From positions 1 to 64,000 of the forward strand of contig CAXMNX010000075.1 of assembly GCA_964194845.1 (NCBI GenBank): DNA of 64,000 bases, written 5' to 3'. The position numbers and the translations under genes are program-made. Shown here one piece after another: positions 17,341-26,048 of this stretch. Under the pieces are notes generated by a model. The model was not told the DNA's origin, searched no databases, and saw only the letters and a program-made list of their open reading frames with translations. Every line of letters starts with the position of its first letter. The first letter of the stretch is position 1. The DNA is from CAXMNX01 sp964194845 (lineage in GTDB: Bacteria; Pseudomonadota; Alphaproteobacteria; Rhodobacterales; Rhodobacteraceae).

Positions 17341-18098
17341 TAGAGCTCAAGGGCGTCCATAAAGCCTTCGGGCAGAACAAGGTGCTCCGCGGCGTCGACC
17401 TTGCCGTCCTCAAAGGCGAAAGCATGGTGATCATCGGTGGCTCGGGCACCGGTAAATCCGTCGCCATTAAATGCGTGCTTGGCCTGATCACACCGGACCA
17501 GGGCGAAGTCACCGTCGAAGGCCAGGATGTGACGCGCCTCAAACAGGGTTCCGCCGAACGCGACGCCTTTCTCGCGCGGTTCGGGATGCTGTTTCAGGGT
17601 GGTGCGCTTTTTGACAGCCTGCCAGTCTGGCAGAACGTGGCGTTTCGCCTGCTGCGCGGATCGCTGAAACGCCCCTGGGACGAGGCCCGCGAGATCGCGA
17701 TCGAAAAATTGCGCCGCGTCGGCCTGACCCCAGATGTCGCCGACCTCTTTCCCGGCGAACTGTCGGGCGGTATGCAGAAACGCGTCGGTCTGGCGCGCGC
17801 CATCGGCGCTGAACCGGAAATTATCTTCTTCGACGAACCCACAACCGGTCTCGATCCGATCATGGCGGGCGTCATCAACGATCTGATCCGCGAGATCGTG
17901 GTCGAGATGGGCGCGACCGCGATCACCATCACCCACGACATGACCAGCGTGCGCGCGATTGCCGACAAGGTGGCGATGCTTCACGGCGGTAAAATCCGCT
18001 GGAGCGGACCCGTTGCCGATATGGATGTAAGCGGCGATCCATACGTCGAGCAGTTTATTACCGGCAGCGCCGAGGGGCCTATTGAGGCTGTAAGATAG
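17337..18098 (+). CDS. MlaF-family ABC transporter ATP-binding protein
   Basis: ATPase of the preceding permease, 253 residues. Walker A GGSGTGKS (about 36-43), signature LSGGMQKRVGLARAI, Walker B IIFFDEPTTGLDP and the H-loop THDMTS are all intact. The GMQKR variant of the signature is characteristic of the MlaF/Ttg2A group. Starts at an ATGA overlap with the permease stop. Confidence 0.91.
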   Translation: MIELKGVHKAFGQNKVLRGVDLAVLKGESMVIIGGSGTGKSVAIKCVLGLITPDQGEVTVEGQDVTRLKQGSAERDAFLARFGMLFQGGALFDSLPVWQNVAFRLLRGSLKRPWDEAREIAIEKLRRVGLTPDVADLFPGELSGGMQKRVGLARAIGAEPEIIFFDEPTTGLDPIMAGVINDLIREIVVEMGATAITITHDMTSVRAIADKVAMLHGGKIRWSGPVADMDVSGDPYVEQFITGSAEGPIEAVR

Positions 18099-18290
18099 GG
18101 CAAGAAGATTTTAACGGGATTGCGCCGCTCCTGACACTTCCAGGGGCGTCAGCACCCGATCCACCAACCCCCTCAACCATTTGCAACATCGCAACAGTCA
18201 GGTTCCATTTTGGAAACAATGTGGGACTCACAACACTTTTTTAACCAAGATCGCGTCTCGTGCCACTGGGGTGGCATATCGGAGGTTCGC

Positions 18291-18899
18291 ATGGACGCCG
18301 TCACGCTGCTTGTCCAACTCATTGCCAAAACTTTGTTTCTGGCAATACCGTTCGGTGTCGCCTGGCTGGCATTTCGCCGCCTCGCACTTTCCGAGACGTC
18401 AAATGCCTGGATCTATGCAGGCGCCGGTCTGTTTGCCGCATTCACTGCGGCAGGGCTCGCACCCTGGGCATTCGGTCTTGGATCGGTCGGCTGGCTATAT
18501 TTCGTCTTCGCGGCACTTTGCCCGTCGATCTGGCTTGGCGTCGTGGTCATCTGCGGCATCGGGCGCCCGCCGACTTACGACTCGCCCGAGGTCGATCCGA
18601 CCGACGACTGGATTGCGCCGTTCCGCGTGCCGACACAAAATTCCCGGCCGCTGATATTGGAGCGACCGGAATGGCCCGATGCCTCAAGACCGACGTTTCG
18701 CCACCATGCTGCAATCTCAATCCCTGCAAATGAAAACGTGCCTTTGGAGGCAGCCGAGCCCGACAGAAGTATGCTTGACGTTGCCCGCAACATGCGCGGC
18801 AACGCAACCAGCGCCAACCGACGGTTCCGACCCTTGCTGCCGGCCCCCGACACCATGAACGATCTGCCACATCTGCCGTTTCTGAAACGAACCAGCTGA
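18291..18899 (+). CDS. Membrane protein of unknown function
   Basis: The ATG at 18291 follows a strong GGAGGT site (18281-18286) and a small hairpin, TGCCAC/GTGGCA, at 18261-18276. The 202-residue product has three N-terminal hydrophobic helices (about 5-23, 37-54 and 64-84) and a long polar, Pro-rich cytoplasmic or periplasmic tail without motifs. It precedes a repeat element and the PqiA-like gene. Function unknown. Confidence 0.68.
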   Translation: MDAVTLLVQLIAKTLFLAIPFGVAWLAFRRLALSETSNAWIYAGAGLFAAFTAAGLAPWAFGLGSVGWLYFVFAALCPSIWLGVVVICGIGRPPTYDSPEVDPTDDWIAPFRVPTQNSRPLILERPEWPDASRPTFRHHAAISIPANENVPLEAAEPDRSMLDVARNMRGNATSANRRFRPLLPAPDTMNDLPHLPFLKRTS

Positions 18900-18926
18900 A
18901 CTGGTTGGTAAGCGCCCGACCGCGGG

Positions 18927-19032
18927 CTAGAGCGTATCAGGTTTCGGCAGGAGCTTTTGAATAGAAATGCGCGTTCAAGCCGCAGGCAAAAGGCAGCGTT
19001 TTTCGATTCCGCTCAAACCTGAAACGCTCTAG
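18927..19032. repeat. Palindromic intergenic repeat with 18-bp inverted ends
   Basis: A 106-base element. The left end (18927-18944) and the right end (19015-19032) are inverted copies with one mismatch, reading CTAGAGCGTNTCAGGTTT inward. It fills the gap between two plus-strand genes almost exactly. A decayed relative is at 7691-7795. It encodes nothing and is most likely a MITE- or REP-like element dispersed in this lineage. Confidence 0.72.
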
Positions 19033-19041
19033 GAACGCGGC

Positions 19042-19491
19042 ATGGGCCTGAAGTTCGCCAATCTGGCGCTCCTTATTCTATTCCCGGTTGCCTGGTTCGC
19101 GCCGCTTTTGCGCGCCGGACTATTGCCGCTTTTTTCGCTAGACGAAATCTCTGTCATCTCCGGGCTGCAGTCGCTTTGGGGTGCGGACGTGGTGCTGGCG
19201 CTTCTGGTCACCTTCTTTGCAATATTCGCACCCTACCTCAAAGTCATCGGCATCGCGCTGATCCAGTTCCGCCTCGCCAGCCCGCGATTGCTTCCCGCAC
19301 TTCACATCCTCGGCAAGCTTGCGATGGCGGATGTGTTCCTCGTCGCGCTCTATATCGTCGTCGTCAAAGGCATTGGCCTGGGCCGCGTGGAAACGGCTTG
19401 GGGTCTGCATCTTTTCAGTGCATGTATCCTGGCCCAGATCGCGATCGGTCTGGCCTATGAACGCAAACGCGCCGCCGCGCGAACCACATGA
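19042..19491 (+). CDS. PqiA-like (paraquat-inducible protein A) membrane protein
   Basis: A 149-residue protein with four hydrophobic segments and the PqiA-domain signature LGKLAMADVFLVALYIVVVK. Full-length PqiA has two such domains and zinc-finger cysteines; here only one domain is present and no Cys cluster. PqiA-type proteins act with MCE proteins in envelope lipid transport. The stop overlaps the radA frame by four bases. Confidence 0.83.
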   Translation: MGLKFANLALLILFPVAWFAPLLRAGLLPLFSLDEISVISGLQSLWGADVVLALLVTFFAIFAPYLKVIGIALIQFRLASPRLLPALHILGKLAMADVFLVALYIVVVKGIGLGRVETAWGLHLFSACILAQIAIGLAYERKRAAARTT

Positions 19492-19502
19492 AGGCAGGTC
19501 GC

Positions 19503-20867
19503 ATGGCAAAAACCGCAACGTTTTCCTGCTCGAATTGTGCCGCTGTTCATTCCAAGTGGTCGGGTCGCTGCGAAGATTGCCGCGCATGGAATACGATTGC
19601 AGAAGATGTGCCACTGTCGGCGGGCCCTTCCGCTAAAAGCCTTGGCGCCGCCAGGGGCAAAGCCGTTGCGCTGAGCGACCTTGCCTCGGAAGAAGCCCCG
19701 CCACCGCGAACCATGTCGGGTATGGCCGAACTGGACCGCGTGCTTGGCGGCGGGCTCGTCCCGGCGTCTGCGGTTCTGGTCGGCGGCGATCCGGGCATCG
19801 GCAAGTCCACCGTCCTGCTGCAAGCCGCCGCCGCGTTTGCCGAACAGGGCCTAAAGTCCGTCTATGTCTCCGGCGAAGAAGCCGCCGCTCAGATCCGAAT
19901 GCGCGCGCGACGCCTTGGTCTTGGCGACGTCAACGTCAAACTCGCAACAGAGACCAATCTCCGAAACATCCTGACAACCCTCGAAACCGAGGCACCCGAC
20001 GTCGCCATCATCGACTCGATCCAGACCATGTGGCTCGACACTGTCGAAAGCGCGCCGGGTTCGGTCAGCCAGGTGCGCGCAACAGCGCACGAACTCACCT
20101 CCTTTGCGAAACGCAAGGGTATCAGCGTTATTCTGGTTGGCCATGTCACCAAAGAAGGGCAGATCGCCGGCCCGCGTGTCATCGAACACATGGTCGACAC
20201 CGTTCTTTATTTCGAGGGCGAGCGTGGCCACCAGTTCCGCATCCTGCGGGCAGTCAAGAACCGCTTCGGCCCTGCGGATGAAATAGGGGTTTTTGAAATG
20301 ACCGGCACCGGATTGGCCGAGGTCGCCAATCCGTCCGCACTTTTTCTCGGCAATCGTGACCAACCAACCTCGGGAAGCGTGGTTTTTGCGGGAATTGAGG
20401 GCACGCGCCCCTTGTTATGCGAATTTCAGGCATTGGTCGCGGCTGCACCCGCTGGCCAGGCCCGCCGCTCGGTGGTGGGCTGGGACGGCGCGCGGCTGGC
20501 GATGATCCTTGCGGTTCTCGAATCCCGGTGCGGGATCCCATTTGCCGGGCTGGATGTTTATCTGAACGTCGCAGGCGGGCTACGTATCGGCGAACCGGCT
20601 GCAGATCTCGCTGTGGCCGCGGCGCTACTTTCGGCGCGCGAAGACGTGGCCCTTCCTTCGAACACTGTCGTTTTCGGCGAAATCAGCTTATCAGGAAGCC
20701 TGCGACCGGTCGGACAAACCGAAACACGACTGCGAGAAGCGCAAAAGCTTGGGTTCACCGGCGCGCTTCTCCCCGATCGAAGCGAAACAGGCGCGGCAAA
20801 GGGCTTCAGCGTTCAGATGTTGCCCGATCTGGCGGCGTTGGTAGGGAATGTATTCGGTGCGGGCTAA
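19503..20867 (+). CDS. radA: DNA repair protein RadA
   Basis: A 454-residue RecA-like ATPase promoting branch migration in recombination. In order it has the N-terminal zinc finger CSNCAAVHSKWSGRCEDC, Walker A GGDPGIGKST, the RadA-specific KNRFG motif (AVKNRFGPADEIG) and a C-terminal Lon-protease-like domain. The ATG at 19503 is chosen because GGCAGG lies just upstream; the ATG at 19488, overlapping the previous stop, would add five residues. cvpA follows 32 bases later. Confidence 0.95.
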   Translation: MAKTATFSCSNCAAVHSKWSGRCEDCRAWNTIAEDVPLSAGPSAKSLGAARGKAVALSDLASEEAPPPRTMSGMAELDRVLGGGLVPASAVLVGGDPGIGKSTVLLQAAAAFAEQGLKSVYVSGEEAAAQIRMRARRLGLGDVNVKLATETNLRNILTTLETEAPDVAIIDSIQTMWLDTVESAPGSVSQVRATAHELTSFAKRKGISVILVGHVTKEGQIAGPRVIEHMVDTVLYFEGERGHQFRILRAVKNRFGPADEIGVFEMTGTGLAEVANPSALFLGNRDQPTSGSVVFAGIEGTRPLLCEFQALVAAAPAGQARRSVVGWDGARLAMILAVLESRCGIPFAGLDVYLNVAGGLRIGEPAADLAVAAALLSAREDVALPSNTVVFGEISLSGSLRPVGQTETRLREAQKLGFTGALLPDRSETGAAKGFSVQMLPDLAALVGNVFGAG

Positions 20868-20899
20868 ATCGTCCGAGGCAAAAGCAGTACGAGGCAGTA

Positions 20900-21466
20900 A
20901 TGGAAAATTTCACCATCCTTGACGGTATTGTCGCCGTCGTAATTATTCTCTCAGCGGTCCTGGCCTATTCGCGCGGCTTCGTTCGCGAGGCGCTGGCGAT
21001 CGGCGGCTGGATACTGGCGGCCATCGTCGCTTATGTATTTGCCCCCATGGCCGAACCGCTGATGAAAGAAGTGCCGATCCTCAGGGATTTTATCGGCGGG
21101 TCGTGTGATTTGGGAATGATCGCGGCATTTGCGGCGGTCTTCGCTGTGGCATTGATCATCGTTTCGGTCTTCACCCCGCTCTTTGCCGGTGCGGTGCAAC
21201 GTTCGGCACTTGGCGGTATCGATCAGGGGTTTGGATTCCTCTTCGGCGTCGCCCGCGGGCTTCTGCTCGTTGTTATTGGGATGATCATTTACGACCAGGT
21301 TATCGTCAACGACCCGATCCCGTGGGTCGACGACAGCCGCACAGCCATCGTCTACAGCCAGGTGTCGGATGTGATCATGGAGCAAATCCCCGAGGATCCG
21401 CAGTCCTGGATCATTGGTCGCTACGACGAATTGATGAGCAAATGTTCGGCCGCGTCTGAGACCTGA
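20900..21466 (+). CDS. cvpA: CvpA family membrane protein
   Basis: A 188-residue inner-membrane protein with four hydrophobic helices (about 5-22, 29-49, 73-96 and 110-132) and the CvpA pattern ILDGIVAVVIILSAVLAYSR followed by GFVREALAIGGW. In E. coli cvpA is needed for colicin V production and lies upstream of purF, as here. The ATG at 20900 has GAGGCAG upstream. A terminator follows the gene. Confidence 0.9.
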   Translation: MENFTILDGIVAVVIILSAVLAYSRGFVREALAIGGWILAAIVAYVFAPMAEPLMKEVPILRDFIGGSCDLGMIAAFAAVFAVALIIVSVFTPLFAGAVQRSALGGIDQGFGFLFGVARGLLLVVIGMIIYDQVIVNDPIPWVDDSRTAIVYSQVSDVIMEQIPEDPQSWIIGRYDELMSKCSAASET

Positions 21467-21492
21467 TACGCACGCCAAACAAGAACCAAAGT

Positions 21493-21522
21493 AAACGTGG
21501 CCCGAATCAAGGCCGCGTTTTT
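21493..21522 (+). terminator. Rho-independent terminator after cvpA
   Basis: Ten-position stem AAACGTGGCC/GGCCGCGTTT (21493-21502, 21511-21520) with one G-T pair and an eight-base loop; the right arm runs into a T-run of five. It lies 27 bases after the cvpA stop. It separates radA-cvpA from the RNA-like region and purF. Confidence 0.8.
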
Positions 21523-21816
21523 GATTTTCCAAGACCGATTTTGCCCTCTCAGGCAAAGAAATTCGCAAATCAATAACCGAAACAAACTGTTTTCTTAAAG
21601 GAAACCGGCCAATTGGGGCAGTTACAGCCAATTTGCTAAGCTTGGATAACCGCCTCTTTGTTCTCGCTGAAAACACAATGATGGGGGCTGCCGCCGGATT
21701 GTCGATCTATCCAAAGACAACCGGGCAGGATTGGTACAGCCCTCTCGAAGTAAGTCAGCGCCTGCCTAAATGTCTGGGCAGCCCGGTTCATGAGATTGCC
21801 CCGATGCTGATCATTT

Positions 21817-22075
21817 GCGCCCAACTGATGCCCAGCCCTCTTGGCATAAGGGGTCTTGTAAGCGGGACATTGGATGTTCCAACGACCCGCGTAACGAGTG
21901 ATTGAGTTGGGCGCCGGCCAGGCCGAAAGGCCACCGGCGCCTCCGCAAAGCGGGCGGTTTGTTTGGTGTTTTGAGTTACGAGTTCCCGCCCAGGTAAGAG
22001 TGTCACCAGTCCGGTGCAATATAAACCGCCCGTTGAAGGCCCGCGATTGTTCCATCGCGGGCCTTCGCATTTTTT
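21817..22075 (+). ncRNA. Candidate structured RNA between cvpA and purF
   Basis: About 260 bases with an unusual density of perfect complementary arms: GCGCCCAACT/AGTTGGGCGC (21817-21826, 21905-21914); GCGGG(ACA)TTGGA/TCCAA(CGA)CCCGC inside it (21862-21890); GCGCCGG...CCGGCGC capped by GGCC-GAAA-GGCC (21911-21940); and CGGGCGGTTT/AAACCGCCCG (21951-21960, 22023-22032). A strong intrinsic terminator closes it. Further hairpins (such as 21694-21724) suggest that the transcript may begin earlier. No motifs of tmRNA, RNase P RNA, SRP RNA or a riboswitch known to me were recognised. It could be a stand-alone small RNA or a purF leader. Confidence 0.5.
22036..22075 (+). terminator. Strong Rho-independent terminator upstream of purF
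   Basis: Perfect eleven-pair stem AAGGCCCGCGA/TCGCGGGCCTT (22036-22046, 22055-22065), eight-base loop, then CGCA and six T. Because cvpA already has its own terminator 500 bases earlier, this one implies a separate plus-strand transcript in between. Confidence 0.88.
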
Positions 22076-22098
22076 GCGCGCGGCACTCCCATCACCGC

Positions 22099-22127
22099 GT
22101 GACACCGATTAGACGACGCTCTATGTA
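22099..22127 (+). promoter_or_regulatory. Putative purF promoter
   Basis: GTGACA at 22099-22104 and TATGTA at 22122-22127 separated by 17 bases, just downstream of the terminator and 38 bases upstream of the purF ATG. Good spacing and the position after a terminator support it. Confidence 0.5.
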
Positions 22128-22165
22128 GTGCCGTAGCTGCCCCAAACGGACTTGCGCGCGCCCCA

Positions 22166-23632
22166 ATGGCCGATATTCCGCTGACCACCGACCCCTTTGA
22201 CGACGATAAATTGCGCGAAGAATGCGGCATCTTCGGCGTCACGCGCGTGAAAAGTGCTGCGAACTTTGTAGCGCTCGGCCTCCACGCGCTCCAGCACCGT
22301 GGCCAGGAAGCAGGCGGCATCGTTACTTACGACGCGGAAACTGAATTTAACTCTGCCAGGCACTTCGGTCTTGTGCGCGACAAGTTCACCAGCCAATCCG
22401 TCATGGACACGCTCCCCGGCTCCATCGGCATCGGTCACGTGCGCTATTCCACCGCCGGTTCCAAGGGCAACACCCAGATCCGCGATGTTCAGCCGTTCTT
22501 CGGCGAGTTTTCCATGGGCGGCGCCGCGATTGCGCATAACGGCAACATCACCAACGCCGACGCTCTTCGGCGCGAGCTGATCGACCGCGGCTCGATCTTC
22601 CAGTCGGGTTCTGACAGCGAGTGCATCATTCACCTGATGGCCCGCTCGCTTCAGCGCAATATCCCCGACCGTATGAAAGACGCGCTTCGTCGTGTCGAAG
22701 GTGCGTTCTCCATCGTCGCAATGACCCGCACCAAACTGATCGGCGTCCGCGACCCGCTCGGCGTCCGCCCATTGGTGCTGGGCCAGATCGGCGATGGCTG
22801 GGCGTTGGCGTCTGAAACCTGCGCGCTCGACATCATCGGTGCCGAATTTATCCGCGAGATCGAGCCCGGCGAGATGGTCGTCATCGCCGACGGCAAGGTC
22901 GCCAGCTACCACCCGTTCGAGACCAAAAAGTCCCGGTTCTGTATTTTCGAGCATGTCTATTTCTCGCGCCCCGATTCCACGCTTGGCGGGCGCTCGGTCT
23001 ACGAGACCCGTTCGGCCATTGGTGCCGAACTTGCCAAAGAAGCGCCCGTTGATGCCGATCTCGTCTGCCCGGTCCCCGACAGCGGCACACCCGCCGCCAT
23101 CGGCTATTCGCTGCAATCGGGCATCCCATACGCGATGGGGATCATCCGCAACCAGTATGTTGGCCGGACCTTCATCGAACCGACCGAGCAAATCCGGAAC
23201 ATGGGTGTGCGGCTCAAGCTCAACGTCAACCGCGCACTGATTCGGGGCAAGCGGGTGATCCTCGTGGACGACAGCGTGGTTCGTGGCACCACCAGCCGCA
23301 AGATCAAGGAAATGATCCTGGATGCCGGTGCTGCCGAAATTCATTTCCGCATCGCCTCGCCGCCTACCGCCTGGCCCTGTTTCTATGGCGTCGACACGCC
23401 GCATCGCGAAAAGCTTCTGGCCGCTACGATGAGCGAAGCCGAGATGCAGCAGCACCTCGGCGTCGATAGCCTGAAATTCATTTCTCTCGACGGCCTTTAC
23501 CGCGCCGTGAGCCAAGGCGAAGGCCGAAACGCCGAAAGTCCACAATATTGCGACGCCTGCTTTTCCGGCGAATACCCGGTGGCCCCCAGCGATCAGATCG
23601 AAAAGGGATTTGCGCTGAAGGCGGCCGAGTGA
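22166..23632 (+). CDS. purF: Amidophosphoribosyltransferase
   Basis: First committed enzyme of purine synthesis: PRPP plus glutamine to phosphoribosylamine. The N-terminal glutamine amidotransferase domain has the nucleophile Cys20 in REECGIFG, so a 19-residue propeptide must be removed. The C-terminal phosphoribosyltransferase domain has VILVDDSVVRGTT (PRPP loop). Cysteines near the C-terminus (YCDACFSGEYP) fit the Fe-S-containing B. subtilis-type enzyme. No clear ribosome site precedes the ATG. Confidence 0.96.
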   Translation: MADIPLTTDPFDDDKLREECGIFGVTRVKSAANFVALGLHALQHRGQEAGGIVTYDAETEFNSARHFGLVRDKFTSQSVMDTLPGSIGIGHVRYSTAGSKGNTQIRDVQPFFGEFSMGGAAIAHNGNITNADALRRELIDRGSIFQSGSDSECIIHLMARSLQRNIPDRMKDALRRVEGAFSIVAMTRTKLIGVRDPLGVRPLVLGQIGDGWALASETCALDIIGAEFIREIEPGEMVVIADGKVASYHPFETKKSRFCIFEHVYFSRPDSTLGGRSVYETRSAIGAELAKEAPVDADLVCPVPDSGTPAAIGYSLQSGIPYAMGIIRNQYVGRTFIEPTEQIRNMGVRLKLNVNRALIRGKRVILVDDSVVRGTTSRKIKEMILDAGAAEIHFRIASPPTAWPCFYGVDTPHREKLLAATMSEAEMQQHLGVDSLKFISLDGLYRAVSQGEGRNAESPQYCDACFSGEYPVAPSDQIEKGFALKAAE

Positions 23633-23663
23633 AGCTTGCCGACGAAATAATAGAGTTCTCTGC

Positions 23664-24470
23664 ATGAGCGAAGATAATAAATTCACCGGATCAATACCTG
23701 ATATCTATGACGACTATCTGGTGCCGTTGATATTCGAAGGCTACGCGCGCGACCTTGCCGAACGGATCGCCGCCGAAAAACCCGAGAGTGTTTTGGAAAC
23801 TGCCGCAGGCAGCGGCGTTGTGACACGCCAACTGGCACCGATGTTATCTGGTGACGCGTCGTATTTGGTCACCGATCTCAATTCGCCAATGATCGAACGC
23901 GCCAAAGCCCGACAAAAACCCGACCATCGCCTGTCGTGGCAGGCGGCAGATGCGCTGAAGCTTCCCTGCGATGACGGCTCATTCGACGCCATTCTCTGCC
24001 AGTTCGGCGTCATGTTTTTTCCCGACCGTGCGGCCGGTTTTGCCGAGGCCCGACGCGCGCTTCGCGAAGGCGGAACATTTTCATTCAACGTGTGGGATCG
24101 GCTCGACACGAACGACTTTCCGTGTGTCGTTGTGGAAGCTGCGTCGCTCTTATTCCAGGAAAATCCACCGCTATTTCTTGATCGTGTTCCGCACGGGTAT
24201 CACGACAAGGACCAAATTGCGGAAGATCTGCGAGAAGGCGGCTTCTCCAATTTCACAATCGATACTCTCAGTCTGACCAGCAAGGCCAACGCCCCGCAAA
24301 TACCGGCTTTCGCATATTGCCAGGGCACGCCAATGCGTAACGAACTTGAAGCCCTGGATGCCAATCTGAATCAAGTCACTTCAATTGTTGAGGAGGCACT
24401 AAGTCGTAGTTTCGGCACCAGCCAAATATCCGGTCCGATCCAGGCGCATATTGTCACCGCACAGGCCTGA
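23664..24470 (+). CDS. Class I SAM-dependent methyltransferase
   Basis: A 268-residue soluble protein. Motif I is VLETAAGSGVVTRQLA (about 43-58), the acidic end of strand 2 is VTDLNSPM, and the post-motif region is DGSFDAILCQFGVMFFPD, a Methyltransf_11/25 pattern. It probably methylates a small molecule; the substrate is unknown. It follows purF after 31 bases with no terminator seen between. Confidence 0.86.
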   Translation: MSEDNKFTGSIPDIYDDYLVPLIFEGYARDLAERIAAEKPESVLETAAGSGVVTRQLAPMLSGDASYLVTDLNSPMIERAKARQKPDHRLSWQAADALKLPCDDGSFDAILCQFGVMFFPDRAAGFAEARRALREGGTFSFNVWDRLDTNDFPCVVVEAASLLFQENPPLFLDRVPHGYHDKDQIAEDLREGGFSNFTIDTLSLTSKANAPQIPAFAYCQGTPMRNELEALDANLNQVTSIVEEALSRSFGTSQISGPIQAHIVTAQA

Positions 24471-24509
24471 CGCCTTGACCTCGTCACCCCGCCCCGCCAA
24501 ACCGCGCCC

Positions 24510-25151
24510 ATGACCAAGATCGCCCTCATCACAGGTGCCTCGCGCGGCCTCGGCGCGGCCCTGGCCGAGGCGCTGGCGACAACCCACCACATTGTCGCCG
24601 TGGCCAAAACCGTCGGCGCTCTGGAGGAACTTGACGACCGCATCAAAGCAATCGGCGGTGCCGCAACGCTCGCCCCGATGGACATCACCAACCCCGACGC
24701 GATGGCCCAGCTCTGCCGCGGCATCTATGACCGCTGGGGCCACCTCGATCTATGGGCACACACCGCGATCCACGCAGCCCCGCTCGCGCCCGCCGCGCAT
24801 CTGGACGCAAAAGACATGGGCGTTTCCACCACCGTCAATGTCACCGCCACCGCAACGCTGATCACGATGGTCGCTCCACTTCTCGATGCAGCCGAAGACG
24901 GCCAGGCGCTGTTTTTCGACGACCCGCAGGCGGGCCAGAAGTTCTTCGGCGCTTATGGTGCCACCAAGGCCGCCCAGATCGCGCTGGCGCGAAGCTGGCA
25001 GGCCGAAACCCATCGCACCGGCCCCAAAGTTCACATTCTCAACCCACCACCGATGCCCACCGGCACCCGTGCGCGTTTTTTCCCGGGCGAGGATCGCACC
25101 GGCCTGACACCGGCACACAAGGCAGCCGCAACGATCCTCGCTGACATCTAA
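24510..25151 (+). CDS. SDR family oxidoreductase
   Basis: A 213-residue short-chain dehydrogenase fold. The cofactor-binding TGASRGLGAAL sits near residue 8 and the catalytic YGATKAA (Tyr-x-x-x-Lys) near 150. The usual NNAG motif is replaced by an AHTAIH-like sequence and the catalytic Ser region reads LFFDDPQ, so activity on a standard substrate is doubtful. It follows the methyltransferase by 39 bases. Confidence 0.85.
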   Translation: MTKIALITGASRGLGAALAEALATTHHIVAVAKTVGALEELDDRIKAIGGAATLAPMDITNPDAMAQLCRGIYDRWGHLDLWAHTAIHAAPLAPAAHLDAKDMGVSTTVNVTATATLITMVAPLLDAAEDGQALFFDDPQAGQKFFGAYGATKAAQIALARSWQAETHRTGPKVHILNPPPMPTGTRARFFPGEDRTGLTPAHKAAATILADI

Positions 25152-25153
25152 CA

Positions 25154-25174
25154 TTCATCTTTTCAAAAATACGC
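25154..25174. repeat. Short intergenic repeat TTCATCTTTTC-N2-AAATACGC, copy 1
   Basis: Identical in 19 of 21 positions to 27873-27893. Both copies lie just after a stop codon. A partial match (CCAAAAATACG) is in the hairpin at 4500-4521. They look like post-gene sequences repeated in this lineage. Confidence 0.45.
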
Positions 25175-25262
25175 ATTTCGCAACGCGACCACGACGCACC
25201 ACGCTTGCCCGCCCGCGAACACTTCCTTAAGCAGTAGCAAACGACAGATAAGGCAACAGGCT

Positions 25263-26048
25263 TTGCGCATTCTCATAACAAACGACGACGGCATCAACGC
25301 GCCGGGATTACGCGTGATCGAGACCATCGCGACCGAGATCGCAGGCGAAGAAGGCGAGGTTTGGACGGTTGCACCGGCCTTCGAACAATCCGGCGTCGGC
25401 CATTGCATCAGCTACACCCATCCAACGATGCTGATCCAGCTCGGCCCCCGCCGCTTCGCCGCCGAAGGCTCGCCTGCCGACTGTGTGCTGGCGGGTATCT
25501 ACCAGGTGATGAAGGACGCGCCCCCGGACCTCATTCTCTCGGGCGTCAACCGGGGCAACAACGCTGCTGAAAACGTGCTCTATTCCGGCACCATCGGTGC
25601 CACGATGGAAGCCGCACTTCAGGGTCTTCCGGCCATCGCCCTCAGCCAGTTTTATGGCCCCGGCAACGCGCAGCTTGAAAACCCCTTCGAAGCTGCATCC
25701 GTTCACGGCGTTGACACGGTGCGCAAGCTTTTGCGCCACGGGATCTGGGATGACCGCGACTACCGGTATTTTTACAATGTCAATTTCCCACCCTGCCCGG
25801 CCGAAGCCGTAAAGGGCATGAAAGTTACCTCGCAGGGTCTCCGCAAAGACACCAAGCACGGCGTCGAACCGCATCTCTCACCGTCGGGCCGCATGTTCAT
25901 GTGGGTGCGCGGCGGCCCCCAGTCCGTCGAGACCGGCGCGGGCACCGATGTCACGGCCAATCTCGACGGTTATATCTCGGTCACACCCTTGCACGCCGAT
26001 CTGACCGCCTACGATGCCCTGCCCACTCTCAAAGAGCGCCTCGAATGA
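25263..26048 (+). CDS. surE: 5'/3'-nucleotidase SurE
   Basis: Metal-dependent phosphatase acting on nucleoside monophosphates, linked with stationary-phase survival. The N-terminus RILITNDDGINAPGL carries the metal-binding Asp pair; SGVNRGNNAAENVLYSGTIG is the second conserved block. The only start that keeps this N-terminus is a TTG at 25263, with AAGGCAACAGG upstream. The stop overlaps pcm as ATGA. The surE-pcm-nlpD order is the classical one. Confidence 0.95.
   Translation: MRILITNDDGINAPGLRVIETIATEIAGEEGEVWTVAPAFEQSGVGHCISYTHPTMLIQLGPRRFAAEGSPADCVLAGIYQVMKDAPPDLILSGVNRGNNAAENVLYSGTIGATMEAALQGLPAIALSQFYGPGNAQLENPFEAASVHGVDTVRKLLRHGIWDDRDYRYFYNVNFPPCPAEAVKGMKVTSQGLRKDTKHGVEPHLSPSGRMFMWVRGGPQSVETGAGTDVTANLDGYISVTPLHADLTAYDALPTLKERLE

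Noticed and set aside
20417..20899. In-frame upstream extension of cvpA through the end of radA
   Set aside because: The extension is the shifted frame of radA and is Arg-rich; the CvpA N-terminus and a ribosome site mark the start at 20900.
21636..22070. 144-codon open frame on the minus strand across the RNA-like region
   Set aside because: Rich in Trp, Cys, His and Arg with no domain pattern, no ribosome site, and it runs through the arms of a plus-strand terminator. Treated as chance, though it remains the main alternative to the RNA interpretation.
22121..23686. 521-codon antisense frame over purF
   Set aside because: Opposite purF, His/Asp/Arg-rich and without domain features.
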